Source of the DNA: Bacteroidota bacterium
GTDB taxonomy: Bacteria > Bacteroidota > Bacteroidia > Bacteroidales > UBA10428
NCBI GenBank assembly: GCA_017860375.1
Contig: JAGDMB010000077.1
Span: 1-8,654 of the forward strand
Reading direction: 5' to 3'
Length of the DNA: 8,654 nt
Under the pieces are notes generated by a model. That model was given only the letters and a program-made list of their open reading frames with translations, was not told the DNA's origin and ran no database searches. Shown here piece after piece: positions 1-6,266 of the stretch; position 1 is the first letter of the stretch, and the number at the start of each line of letters is the position of its first letter. The position numbers and the translations under genes are program-made.

Positions 1-680
1 ATTTCAAGCTCCCCGGTGGTTTTTCGGTTATATTGGATAAAGACCAGGTTCCAGATTTCAATGACCAGCGGATTTCCCTTGTTTACCAGCTCTTTTCCGC
101 TGATTTTCCTTCGTTCATCCTCCGTCCGCAGATCGAAATGGATTTCCGAGCAGGGCCCGCAGGGTCCGGTATCTCCCATCTCCCAGAAATTGTCCTTTTT
201 TGATCCCGTCAGAATGCGGTCCTCCGGAAGGAATTGTTTCCAGTAATCAAAGGCTTCCCTGTCCATGCCGATATTTTCATCCGGACTGCCTTCAAATACG
301 GTAACATAAAGCTTTTCATGCGGTATCCCGAATTCCTCCACCAGAAGCTCCCATGCCCATCCAATGGCTTCTTTCTTGAAATAATTACCAAAGGACCAGT
401 TGCCCAGCATCTCAAACATGGTGTGGTGATATCCGTCGTGTCCCACTTCTTCGAGGTCGTTGTGTTTTCCGGATACCCTGAGGCATTTCTGGGAATTGGC
501 AATTCGCGGGTATTTCACGGGAGCCGTATCAAGAAAAATGTCTTTAAACTGGTTCATGCCGGCATTGGTAAACATAAGGGTAGGATCATTCCGGATAATC
601 ATGGGAGCGGAGGGAACGATTTCATGACCTTTTGAGCGGAAAAAATCAAGGAACTTTTTGCGGACGGATACAGAATTCAT
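1..680 (-). CDS. alaS: Alanine--tRNA ligase, N-terminal part (cut by window edge)
   Basis: Cytoplasmic class II aminoacyl-tRNA synthetase that charges tRNA-Ala with alanine. Reading leftward from the ATG at 680-678, 226 complete codons stay open to the window edge, so only the N-terminal part of the catalytic domain is present (full AlaRS is usually about 870 residues). The start [20 protein letters not shown] is typical of the family. Further in come the family blocks [57 protein letters not shown] and [16 protein letters not shown], which build the alanyl-adenylate site (motifs 1 and 2). The gene is divergent from the M23 pair across a 137-bp gap. A possible promoter on this strand has TTTTG (complement of 737-741) but only a poor -7 box, so its promoter is unassigned. 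The editing and C-terminal domains lie outside the window. Confidence 0.98.
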   Translation of the reverse strand, partial: MNSVSVRKKFLDFFRSKGHEIVPSAPMIIRNDPTLMFTNAGMNQFKDIFLDTAPVKYPRIANSQKCLRVSGKHNDLEEVGHDGYHHTMFEMLGNWSFGNYFKKEAIGWAWELLVEEFGIPHEKLYVTVFEGSPDENIGMDREAFDYWKQFLPEDRILTGSKKDNFWEMGDTGPCGPCSEIHFDLRTEDERRKISGKELVNKGNPLVIEIWNLVFIQYNRKTTGELE

Positions 681-735
681 TGAGTGGCTTTTGAAAATAA
701 GAATAAATAATTGCTACATTCTCTAATATCTGGAG

Positions 736-761
736 ACAAAAGTTTTGTAAAATTAAATTTT
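736..761. promoter_or_regulatory. Two abutting 13-bp palindromes in the alaS/M23 divergent promoter region
   Basis: ACAAAA-g-TTTTGT (736-748) is followed without a gap by AAAATT-a-AATTTT (749-761). Both are perfect odd palindromes. The first contains the -33 TTTG of the plus-strand promoter and, on the other strand, an equivalent TTTTG facing alaS. The second lies inside the spacer of the plus-strand promoter, where MerR-type and other regulators often bind. The symmetry is directly visible. An operator role is inference, and the AT-rich composition raises the odds of chance symmetry. Confidence 0.35.
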
Positions 762-775
762 TTCACATAGATTTG
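743..775 (+). promoter_or_regulatory. Bacteroidota-type promoter for the M23 peptidase pair
   Basis: A -33 element TTTTG at 743-747 and a -7 element TAGATTTG at 768-775 are separated by 20 nt. This matches the known Bacteroides consensus TTTG-(19-21 nt)-TAnnTTTG in every specified base. Transcription would begin near 782, giving a leader of about 35 nt before the TTG start codon at 818. This is the best promoter match I found in the window. Confidence 0.75.
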
Positions 776-817
776 TTGGATTACCTAAGCTTTTAATAAC
801 TAATCCATTGCTTTTAA

Positions 818-1768
818 TTGTCAAAGCGTAAGAAAATATACCATTACAACGATCATTTGCTGGCGTTTGAAGAAATTCAGGTAAGCCGGAAGGAAAAAGC
901 AAGGAAGCTGTTGTTTTTTACGGTGCTCGTTTTGTGTATTTCCGGCCTGGGAGGGTATCTTTTTTATCACCATGTCTTTGCCCCTGAAAAAATCGTGCTT
1001 ACCAAAAAGATCGCTTCCCTTGAATCGGATGTGGAGCGTCTTGCGGCCTCATGCGACAGCCTTGGCCTTGTGCTGGCAGGCACCTATTTTCCGCGCGACA
1101 ATTATTACCGTATCATCCTGGGGATCGATACCCTGCCTTTCACCATACGGACGGCAGGATCAGGAGGTTCTTTAATGACCCCGGCCTTATCGCAGGGATC
1201 TTCCCTGTCACATCGTGTGAAGCAGAAGATCAATCAGCTAAATACACAGGCCAATATTCAGCTTTACTCTCTGGAGATGCTTCAGGAGGCCGCCGTGCAA
1301 AAGGAGAAAGAACACCATGCGATTCCAGCCATACAGCCCATTGCCCGGAAGGACCTGATACTGGTCAGTTCCTTTTTCGGAAAGCGTTGCGATCCGTTCT
1401 TTCATGAAGAAGCAGATCATTGCGGATTGGATTTTGTTGCCCCTGTTGGCACAGAAGTATACGCTGCCGGTGAGGGAATTGTAACCTTACTGAATTTTTC
1501 ACGTACAGGTTATGGAAATGAGTTAGTTATCAATCACTCGTTCGGTTATAGTTCGCGGTACGCACATCTTAAAAAGTTCTTTGTTTCGGAAGGCGAGTGG
1601 GTTAAAAGAGGTCAGTTGATAGGTCTGGTAGGCAATTCCGGCAGATCAACGGGTCCCCATTTACACTACGAAGTCCGGTACGAAGGCCGGCCGGTGAATC
1701 CCGCATTCTATTATTCTGATGATCTGACGGATAACGAATTTCATTTGTTGACAAACAAAACCAACTAA
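818..1768 (+). CDS. M23 (LytM-type) peptidase, membrane-anchored, first of two paralogues
   Basis: Probable zinc endopeptidase acting on peptidoglycan cross-links in the periplasm, 316 residues. A basic cytoplasmic tail (1-30) is followed by one transmembrane helix (about 31-51), a periplasmic helical linker (about 57-165) and an M23 domain (about 185-297). Zinc and catalytic residues are present: H201 and D205 (HCGLD, the HxxxD motif), H250 (RYAHL) and H281/H283 (HLHYE). The start is TTG: an in-frame TAA lies just before it at 815-817, the first in-frame ATG is at codon 120 beyond the membrane helix, and the encoded start MSKRKKIYHY parallels MAKAKYKFNP of the next gene. Its substrate loop differs from the neighbour: C191 and C202 flank the site, and the usual R-x-H-P is R-C-D-P. 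It is first in a two-gene unit, 31 bp before its paralogue. Activity is inferred from motifs; the exact bond cleaved is unknown. Confidence 0.9.
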   Translation: MSKRKKIYHYNDHLLAFEEIQVSRKEKARKLLFFTVLVLCISGLGGYLFYHHVFAPEKIVLTKKIASLESDVERLAASCDSLGLVLAGTYFPRDNYYRIILGIDTLPFTIRTAGSGGSLMTPALSQGSSLSHRVKQKINQLNTQANIQLYSLEMLQEAAVQKEKEHHAIPAIQPIARKDLILVSSFFGKRCDPFFHEEADHCGLDFVAPVGTEVYAAGEGIVTLLNFSRTGYGNELVINHSFGYSSRYAHLKKFFVSEGEWVKRGQLIGLVGNSGRSTGPHLHYEVRYEGRPVNPAFYYSDDLTDNEFHLLTNKTN

Positions 1769-1799
1769 CGGATTCAATTGTTTAAAAAAATCTCGGGCT

Positions 1800-2771
1800 A
1801 TGGCAAAGGCAAAATACAAATTCAATCCTGAATCTCTCAGTTATTCAAGGATTGAGATTACCTTCCGGCAAAAGGTCCTTAAAGTTATCGGGTATTCGAT
1901 GGTTTTTATCGTCATCAGCATCATCGGTGTGCTTTTCTATACCTTCTTATTTGATTCCCCGGAGGTTAAGGGTTTAAAAAGGCAAAACAGTGAACTTCTT
2001 GTCTCGGTTGAGCTTTTTAACAAGCAACTGGATAAGATCACCATGACCTTGCAGGACATGCAGAGAAGGGACGATAATTTATACCGGACCATTTTTGAAG
2101 CGGAGCCCCTGAATTCCTCTGTCAGGGAAGCCGGGGTCGGAGGTGCTGACCGGTATGACGAACTGCAGAAAATGGCCGACCCGAAGCTGGTGACCCAAAC
2201 GGCCAAAAGACTGGATAAGATAACCCGCAAGATTGTGATCCAGTCAAAATCCTATGATGAGCTAACACGGATGGCCATGAGCAAGGAAAAAATGCTGGCA
2301 TCCATTCCCGCCATTCAGCCCATTTCCAATAAAGACCTTACGCGTACGGCATCGGGTTGGGGTTTTAGGATCCATCCGATCTACAAGATCCGGAAATTTC
2401 ATTACGGCATTGATTTCACGGCTCCCACCGGAATAGAAGTATATGCCACGGGCGACGGAACAATAGAAAGAATTGAATCCTCGCAGCGCGGGTACGGGAA
2501 TTGTATAATCGTCGACCATGGCTACGGCATGAAAACCCTTTACGGCCACCTCAGTGGTTTCACAGTGAAACAGGGACAAAAAGTGAATCGCGGCGATGTG
2601 ATTGCATTTGTCGGCAATACCGGTTTATCGACCTCTCCGCATTTGCATTATGAAGTGTTGCGGAACGGCGAAAAAGTAAATCCCATCAATTACTTCTTCA
2701 ATGACCTCACGGCCGAAGAATACGACAAGATGATCGAAATTTCCATGAGCATGGGGCAGACGTTTGATTGA
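1800..2771 (+). CDS. M23 (LytM-type) peptidase, membrane-anchored, second of two paralogues
   Basis: Probable periplasmic peptidoglycan endopeptidase of 323 residues. It has a short basic N-terminus, one transmembrane helix (about 27-50), a coiled-coil-like linker (about 55-165) and a C-terminal M23 domain (about 183-297). The active-site set H201, D205 (HYGID), H250 (LYGHL) and H281/H283 (HLHYE) falls at exactly the same residue numbers as in the upstream gene, and both share IPAIQPI followed by KDL before the domain. This copy keeps the canonical GWGFRIHP entry motif, so it is the more typical enzyme. The architecture resembles bacterial MepM/DipM-like peptidases with a helical inhibitory or scaffolding linker, but orthology to a named protein cannot be settled here. 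It is probably co-transcribed with the upstream copy and is followed by a strong terminator 63 bp after its stop. Confidence 0.93.
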   Translation: MAKAKYKFNPESLSYSRIEITFRQKVLKVIGYSMVFIVISIIGVLFYTFLFDSPEVKGLKRQNSELLVSVELFNKQLDKITMTLQDMQRRDDNLYRTIFEAEPLNSSVREAGVGGADRYDELQKMADPKLVTQTAKRLDKITRKIVIQSKSYDELTRMAMSKEKMLASIPAIQPISNKDLTRTASGWGFRIHPIYKIRKFHYGIDFTAPTGIEVYATGDGTIERIESSQRGYGNCIIVDHGYGMKTLYGHLSGFTVKQGQKVNRGDVIAFVGNTGLSTSPHLHYEVLRNGEKVNPINYFFNDLTAEEYDKMIEISMSMGQTFD

Positions 2772-2834
2772 TGGCCTTTGGCCGGATTGCTGCCCGGATA
2801 TCTTCCCTTCTTTTCGAAACCAGAACTTCAAAAT

Positions 2835-2872
2835 AAAAACAACGATCCCGCTCCGGCGGGATAGTTGTTTTT
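2835..2872 (+). terminator. Intrinsic terminator after the M23 pair
   Basis: A long inverted repeat: arm AAAAACAAC, one unpaired g, then ATCCCGC, loop TCCG, GCGGGAT, one unpaired a, and GTTGTTTTT. The GC-rich inner stem is 7 bp and the A/U outer stem is 9 bp, ending in a run of five T. With A on one side and T on the other it could work in both directions, but only plus-strand genes are next to it. It separates the peptidase unit from the MerR unit. Confidence 0.9.
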
Positions 2873-2874
2873 AT

Positions 2875-2892
2875 TGTTTAGGTAATTAAACA
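2875..2892. promoter_or_regulatory. Inverted repeat upstream of the MerR gene (possible operator)
   Basis: TGTTTA (2875-2880), spacer GGTAAT, TAAACA (2887-2892): perfect 6-bp arms about 65 bp upstream of the MerR-family start codon, just before the likely promoter. Autoregulation through such a dyad is common for MerR proteins, but the position upstream of the promoter rather than inside the spacer is not typical. The region is very AT-rich, so chance is a real alternative. Confidence 0.2.
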
Positions 2893-2920
2893 TAATTTAT
2901 TATTTATTGGCATTTTATAA

Positions 2921-2928
2921 TATTTTTG
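2921..2928 (+). promoter_or_regulatory. Candidate -7 element for the merR-nif3-zinc-ribbon unit
   Basis: TATTTTTG fits the Bacteroidota -7 box TAnnTTTG and lies 28 bp before the ATG at 2957, just downstream of the terminator, where a new promoter is needed. No good TTTG is found 19-21 nt upstream (the sequence there is near TTTAT), so only half of the promoter is supported. Confidence 0.45.
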
Positions 2929-2956
2929 TTAAATTAGAATCTTATTTTGTAACTCC

Positions 2957-3292
2957 ATGCCCTATAAAGAAAAGAAGGTAGAGAAGCTCTATTATTCCAT
3001 CGGTGAAGTGGCCCGCATGTTTAATGTAAACGCCTCACTGATACGCTTTTGGGAAAAAGAATTCGATATCATTAAACCCAAAAAGAATAAAAAGGGGAAT
3101 CGCTTTTTTACCAAGCAGGACATCGAGAACTTCAATCTTATTTTTCACCTGGTAAAAGAAAGAGGCCTGACCTTAGCCGGAGCCAAAAAAAAGCTAAGGG
3201 AAAACCGGGAGGATGCCGTCAATAATTTTGAAGTGGTTAAAACGCTGAATGAGATCAAAAATGTACTGCTGGAAATTAAGGAATCCCTGTAG
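2957..3292 (+). CDS. Small MerR-family transcriptional regulator
   Basis: DNA-binding protein of 111 residues. The MerR winged helix-turn-helix covers about residues 12-83: LYYSIGEVARMFNVNASLIR forms the helix-turn-helix, FWEKEFDIIKPKKNKKGNRF the turn and the lysine-rich wing, and the remainder two recognition-domain helices (FTKQDIENFNLIFHLVKERG and LTLAGAKKKL). The tail (84-111) is a short helix that may dimerise. There is no effector-binding domain and no cysteine, so it is unlike metal-sensing MerR, SoxR or CueR proteins, and its inducer, if any, is not visible. Small MerR proteins of this kind are widely found in Bacteroidota; their targets are generally unassigned. It lies 62 bp upstream of nif3 on the same strand with no terminator between them, so they are probably co-transcribed. 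The ATG start is well placed before the domain. Confidence 0.9.
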   Translation: MPYKEKKVEKLYYSIGEVARMFNVNASLIRFWEKEFDIIKPKKNKKGNRFFTKQDIENFNLIFHLVKERGLTLAGAKKKLRENREDAVNNFEVVKTLNEIKNVLLEIKESL

Positions 3293-3354
3293 CAGGATCA
3301 GGGCATACGCTGTTTCTTATTATCGCCCCTCAGAAAATCATTGTTCTCCGCCGC

Positions 3355-4452
3355 ATGAAATTATCATTACTAATCAAAGCCCTTGAGGAATTAGCACCCC
3401 TGGATTATCAGGAATCCTATGACAATGCCGGTTTGATTACCGGGAATCCGGAAGATGAAATCCGGTCGGCATTGCTGTCGGTTGATATAACGGAAGAGGT
3501 GCTGGAAGAAGCCATTTCCGTAAAGGCAAACCTGATCATTTCCCATCATCCGGTGATCTTTACACCCTTAAGAGGGATCACGGGTAAGACACGGGCAGAA
3601 AGAATCCTGCTCCAGGCCGTCCGCAAGAAGGTGGCATTGTATTGCGTCCATACCAACCTTGACAATACGATTGCCGGGGTCAACCTTCCTTTGGCCATGA
3701 AGCTCGGGATTGCCCATCCCCGCATTCTCGCACCGGTTTCAGGAGAGTTGAGAAAACTGGTGACTTTTGTTCCGCTGGATTATGCCGATGCGGTGAGAAC
3801 AGCCCTGTTCAGCGCGGGAGCCGGTCATATCGGAAAATATGACCAGTGCAGCTATAACCTGAAAGGCACAGGCAGTTTCAGGGCAAAGGAAACGGCCCAT
3901 CCTTTTGTCGGCGAAAAAGGAAAACTGCATTTTGAAAAAGAGGTGAGGATTGAAACCGTTTTTCCGAAAGCATTGGAATCAGCGGTTATTTCTTCCCTGC
4001 TGGCAGCTCACCCGTATGAAGAAACGGCGTATGATATATATCCGCTCGACAATGAATATACCATGCTGGGTGCCGGAATGATCGGTAAACTGGACCGTGA
4101 AATGAGCAAAACGGATTTTCTTGCGCGGGTTAAGGAAAAACTGGATTGTACCGTTATACGGTATTCCGGCCTCCCCGTGGGTGGCAGCATAAAAACCGTT
4201 GCCTGTTGCGGGGGAAGCGGTTCCTTTCTTATATCCAGGGCCATTGCTGCGGGTGCAGATGCTTTTGTGACCGGGGATATAAAATATCACCAGTTTCTGG
4301 ATTCCGAAAACGATATCCTGCTGGTAGATGCCGGTCATTTTGAAACCGAACGGCATACGAAAGAAATATTTTATGAATTTCTTATAAAAAAATTCCCTAA
4401 CTTTGCCATCCGATTTTCAAATTGTAATACAAATCCGATAAAGTACTTATAA
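3355..4452 (+). CDS. Nif3-like (DUF34) dinuclear metal-centre protein with CutA/PII-like insert
   Basis: Cytoplasmic protein of 365 residues, the long form of the Nif3/DUF34 family (as in Bacillus YqfO), which forms a hexameric toroid with two metal ions per subunit. Metal ligands expected from E. coli YbgI are all present: H64 and H65 (SHHPVIF), D103 (HTNLD), and H328 with E332 (GHFETER). Residues 1-130 and about 240-365 form the split Nif3 core. About 132-235, containing KLVTFVPLDYADAVRTALFS, HIGKYDQCSY and AAHPYEETAYDIYPL, is the CutA/PII-like insert. The molecular role of the family is unresolved; GTP cyclohydrolase and metal-chaperone roles have been proposed, and the frequent label 'GTP cyclohydrolase 1 type 2' is poorly supported. 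It is tightly linked to the next gene (2 bp gap), which suggests a joint function. Confidence 0.95.
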   Translation: MKLSLLIKALEELAPLDYQESYDNAGLITGNPEDEIRSALLSVDITEEVLEEAISVKANLIISHHPVIFTPLRGITGKTRAERILLQAVRKKVALYCVHTNLDNTIAGVNLPLAMKLGIAHPRILAPVSGELRKLVTFVPLDYADAVRTALFSAGAGHIGKYDQCSYNLKGTGSFRAKETAHPFVGEKGKLHFEKEVRIETVFPKALESAVISSLLAAHPYEETAYDIYPLDNEYTMLGAGMIGKLDREMSKTDFLARVKEKLDCTVIRYSGLPVGGSIKTVACCGGSGSFLISRAIAAGADAFVTGDIKYHQFLDSENDILLVDAGHFETERHTKEIFYEFLIKKFPNFAIRFSNCNTNPIKYL

Positions 4453-4454
4453 AC

Positions 4455-5225
4455 ATGGCAGAATCAAAAAAAGCGGTTATCGATGTTATCGAGCTTTCGG
4501 TGGAAGAAAAACTCAGGGCTTTGTATAAATTGCAGAAGATTAACTCCGAGATCGACAAGATCAGGACACTCAGGGGAGAACTTCCTTTGGAAGTGCAGGA
4601 CCTGGAGGATGAAATAGCCGGTCTGCAAACCCGCATTGACAAATTGCAGGATGAGGTTAAGAGCCTGGAAACTTCTGCTGCCAATAAGAAAACCGAGATC
4701 ACCGGGGCCAAAGACCACATCAAGAAGTACAAGGAACAGCAGAACAATGTGCGCAACAACAGGGAGTTCGACTCCTTATCCAAAGAAATTGAATACCAGA
4801 CTCTCGAAATTGAATTAAGCGAAAAAAGGATTAAGGAATTCTCGGTGCTGGTAAAAGAAAAAGCCGAATTGATCGGGGAGTCGAAAAAGAAGCTGGATGA
4901 ACGCATGAACGACCTGGAATCCAAAAAAGGGGAGTTGGAAGAGATCACTTCGGATACGCAAAAGGAAGAAGAAGTGCTCATGGCCGAACGTCTCGAATAC
5001 GAGAAGATGATTGAAGAAAGGCTGCTTACCGCCTATAAAAAAATCCGGAAGAATGCACGGAATGGTCTTGCCGTAGTGTCAGTCGAACGCGATGCCTGCG
5101 GGGGTTGTTTTAACCAGATACCGCCTCAGCGTCAGCTGGATATTCGCTCACGCAAAAAAATCATCGTGTGTGAATATTGCGGAAGGATACTGGTGGATAA
5201 GGACATCGTGGAGGAAGAAAAATAG
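4455..5225 (+). CDS. Coiled-coil protein with C-terminal C4-type zinc ribbon
   Basis: Protein of 256 residues without signal peptide or membrane segment, so cytoplasmic. Residues about 15-195 are rich in Lys, Glu and Leu in heptad-like spacing and should form a long antiparallel coiled coil. The conserved NNREFDSLSKEIEYQ segment (101-115) is a family hallmark. The tail carries four cysteines, C215/C218 (CGGC) and C239/C242 (CEYC), forming a zinc ribbon of the zf-RING_7 type. Characterised relatives with the same build are H. pylori HP0958/FlgZ and Chlamydia CT398, both reported to bind sigma-54 (RpoN) and motility or secretion proteins, and HP0958 also binds flagellin mRNA. Whether the Bacteroidota protein does anything similar is not known. 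It begins 2 bp after the nif3 stop, so translational coupling is likely. I see no convincing terminator after it. Confidence 0.92.
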   Translation: MAESKKAVIDVIELSVEEKLRALYKLQKINSEIDKIRTLRGELPLEVQDLEDEIAGLQTRIDKLQDEVKSLETSAANKKTEITGAKDHIKKYKEQQNNVRNNREFDSLSKEIEYQTLEIELSEKRIKEFSVLVKEKAELIGESKKKLDERMNDLESKKGELEEITSDTQKEEEVLMAERLEYEKMIEERLLTAYKKIRKNARNGLAVVSVERDACGGCFNQIPPQRQLDIRSRKKIIVCEYCGRILVDKDIVEEEK

Positions 5226-5346
5226 CGCGGTCATTTTGCCCGGCTTTAACGGCCGTACGATCGGTTCGTCTTCGCCCTGCGGCGAAACAAAGAACAGTTT
5301 GTTATTAATTTCGATATACTGCCTGATAAATTCATGTTATTTTCAT

Positions 5347-5354
5347 TATCTTTG
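5347..5354 (+). promoter_or_regulatory. Candidate -7 element for the DUF6089-uppS-bamA unit
   Basis: TATCTTTG matches TAnnTTTG exactly and lies 20 bp before the ATG at 5375. A -33 partner at about 5322-5325 (CCTG) shares only the TG. The transcript would start near 5361, leaving a very short leader. The 149-bp gap before the gene supports a promoter here. Confidence 0.45.
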
Positions 5355-5374
5355 GTTATAATGATCTGAATCGG

Positions 5375-6160
5375 ATGCTCAGGTATTTTATACTGCCGGC
5401 TTTACTTTTACTCATGTCGCTTTCTTCCCATGCACAGCCATGGAAAATGTTGCGGTATGAGGGAACGCTGGGTATCGGGTCCACCAATGTTTACGGTGAT
5501 CTTGGCGGCGCGCCGAACGCTGAAAGCCTTCTGTTTATACGGGATATTACTTTCCGGAGTACAAGACCCTCCGTATACGGTGCCATCCGTTATAAAATCG
5601 ATCCCAGAACGGCTATAAAATTCAATCTTATTTACGGTTACAGCAAGATGGAAGATTTTACGGGTTCCCGAAATGAGCTCCGGGAATTTGTTTCGACTTC
5701 CAATCTGGTTGAATTTTCGGGACAGTATGAATTTTTTGTTCTCCAGGAGGACCGCAGGCTGAAATCCAGCGCCATGTTCGACCGCAGGGGAATGGTCAAC
5801 AACTATTCCACCTTTGGAGCCTATGTTTTTGCCGGCATCGGGGGAACCGTCTTCTGGTCGGAACTGGAAATCGAACAAAGAGACTTCGATGTATATAAGC
5901 CCGGACCGTCCGTCACCCTCTCTTTGCCGATCGGTTTTGGCGTTCGATATATCCTAAGCGATAAATGGCTGGTGGGATGGGAACTGGGGTACCGCCATAC
6001 CCTGTCCGATTTTCTTGACGGCATTCAAACCCCCTGGTCAGAAAACCGGGATGTATACTGGATAAGCTCCCTCAACGTAAGTTACCGCATTCTCACCACG
6101 CGAAGGAACCTGCCTGAATTCCTCGACAGAAAATGGCGCAGATTACAACGTTCCCGTTAG
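5375..6160 (+). CDS. DUF6089-like outer-membrane beta-barrel protein, first of two paralogues
   Basis: Exported protein of 261 residues. A signal peptide (MLRYFILPALLLLMSLSSHA, cleavage before Q21) is followed by alternating polar and aromatic beta strands typical of a small outer-membrane barrel. It aligns along its length with the next gene: NVYGDLGG against YYMGDIN, RYKIDPRTAIKFNLIYGY against YRININPRYAIRGNAYY, YVFAGIGG against YVSAGLGF, LPIGFGVRYILSDKW against FPFGIGAKLNISKK, and SDFLDGIQTP against SDLIDGQENP. This copy has extra sequence around 120-145 and a basic tail (DRKWRRLQRSR) lacking the DCPAY seen in the other. Proteins of this kind sit next to uppS and bamA in many Bacteroidota, but their function is unknown. 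DUF6089 assignment rests on recognised pattern and position and is less secure than for the second copy. Confidence 0.75.
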   Translation: MLRYFILPALLLLMSLSSHAQPWKMLRYEGTLGIGSTNVYGDLGGAPNAESLLFIRDITFRSTRPSVYGAIRYKIDPRTAIKFNLIYGYSKMEDFTGSRNELREFVSTSNLVEFSGQYEFFVLQEDRRLKSSAMFDRRGMVNNYSTFGAYVFAGIGGTVFWSELEIEQRDFDVYKPGPSVTLSLPIGFGVRYILSDKWLVGWELGYRHTLSDFLDGIQTPWSENRDVYWISSLNVSYRILTTRRNLPEFLDRKWRRLQRSR

Positions 6161-6202
6161 TCAATACCCACCATTATTTTAACATTTTTTCATTATTTTT
6201 AT

Positions 6203-6210
6203 TACTTTTG
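6203..6210 (+). promoter_or_regulatory. Candidate internal -7 element before the second DUF6089-like gene
   Basis: TACTTTTG fits TAnnTTTG exactly and lies 56 bp before the ATG at 6267, in a T-rich 106-bp gap. The -33 position holds only a T-rich stretch (TTTTAA around 6177-6182), so the match is half complete. If real, it would let the second barrel, uppS and bamA be expressed apart from the first barrel. Confidence 0.35.
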
Positions 6211-6266
6211 CGCGCTAAAATTGTGTTATTTTGCGTTTAGTTGACACATCAACCTCCGTCGGTATA

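Noticed and set aside
234..635. Plus-strand open frame of 133 codons across the left end
   Set aside because: It lies opposite alaS, whose conserved AlaRS motifs are continuous over the same bases.
681..817. T-box or other leader riboswitch controlling alaS
   Set aside because: The region between the start codon and the divergent promoter is too short and AT-rich, with no specifier stem, antiterminator or conserved T-box sequence visible.
4397..4981. Long minus-strand open frame (194 codons) opposite the nif3 end and zinc-ribbon gene
   Set aside because: It is antisense to a Lys/Glu-rich coiled coil, whose AAA/GAA codons give stop-poor Phe/Ser/Leu-rich reverse frames. The predicted protein has no recognisable domain.
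5271..5303. Two small hairpins after the zinc-ribbon gene (TTCGCC-ctgc-GGCGAA and AACAAA-gaacag-TTTGTT), considered as a terminator
   Set aside because: Each stem is only 6 bp. The GC-rich one lacks a following T run and the other is AT-only, so this is not a convincing intrinsic terminator, though weak termination cannot be excluded.
5408..5878. Minus-strand open frame of 156 codons
   Set aside because: It is antisense to the first DUF6089-like gene, with no recognisable domain and no upstream signals of its own.
6231..6266. Upstream TTG start for the second DUF6089-like gene
   Set aside because: It would add a polar 12-residue extension ahead of a complete signal peptide that begins at the ATG at 6267.
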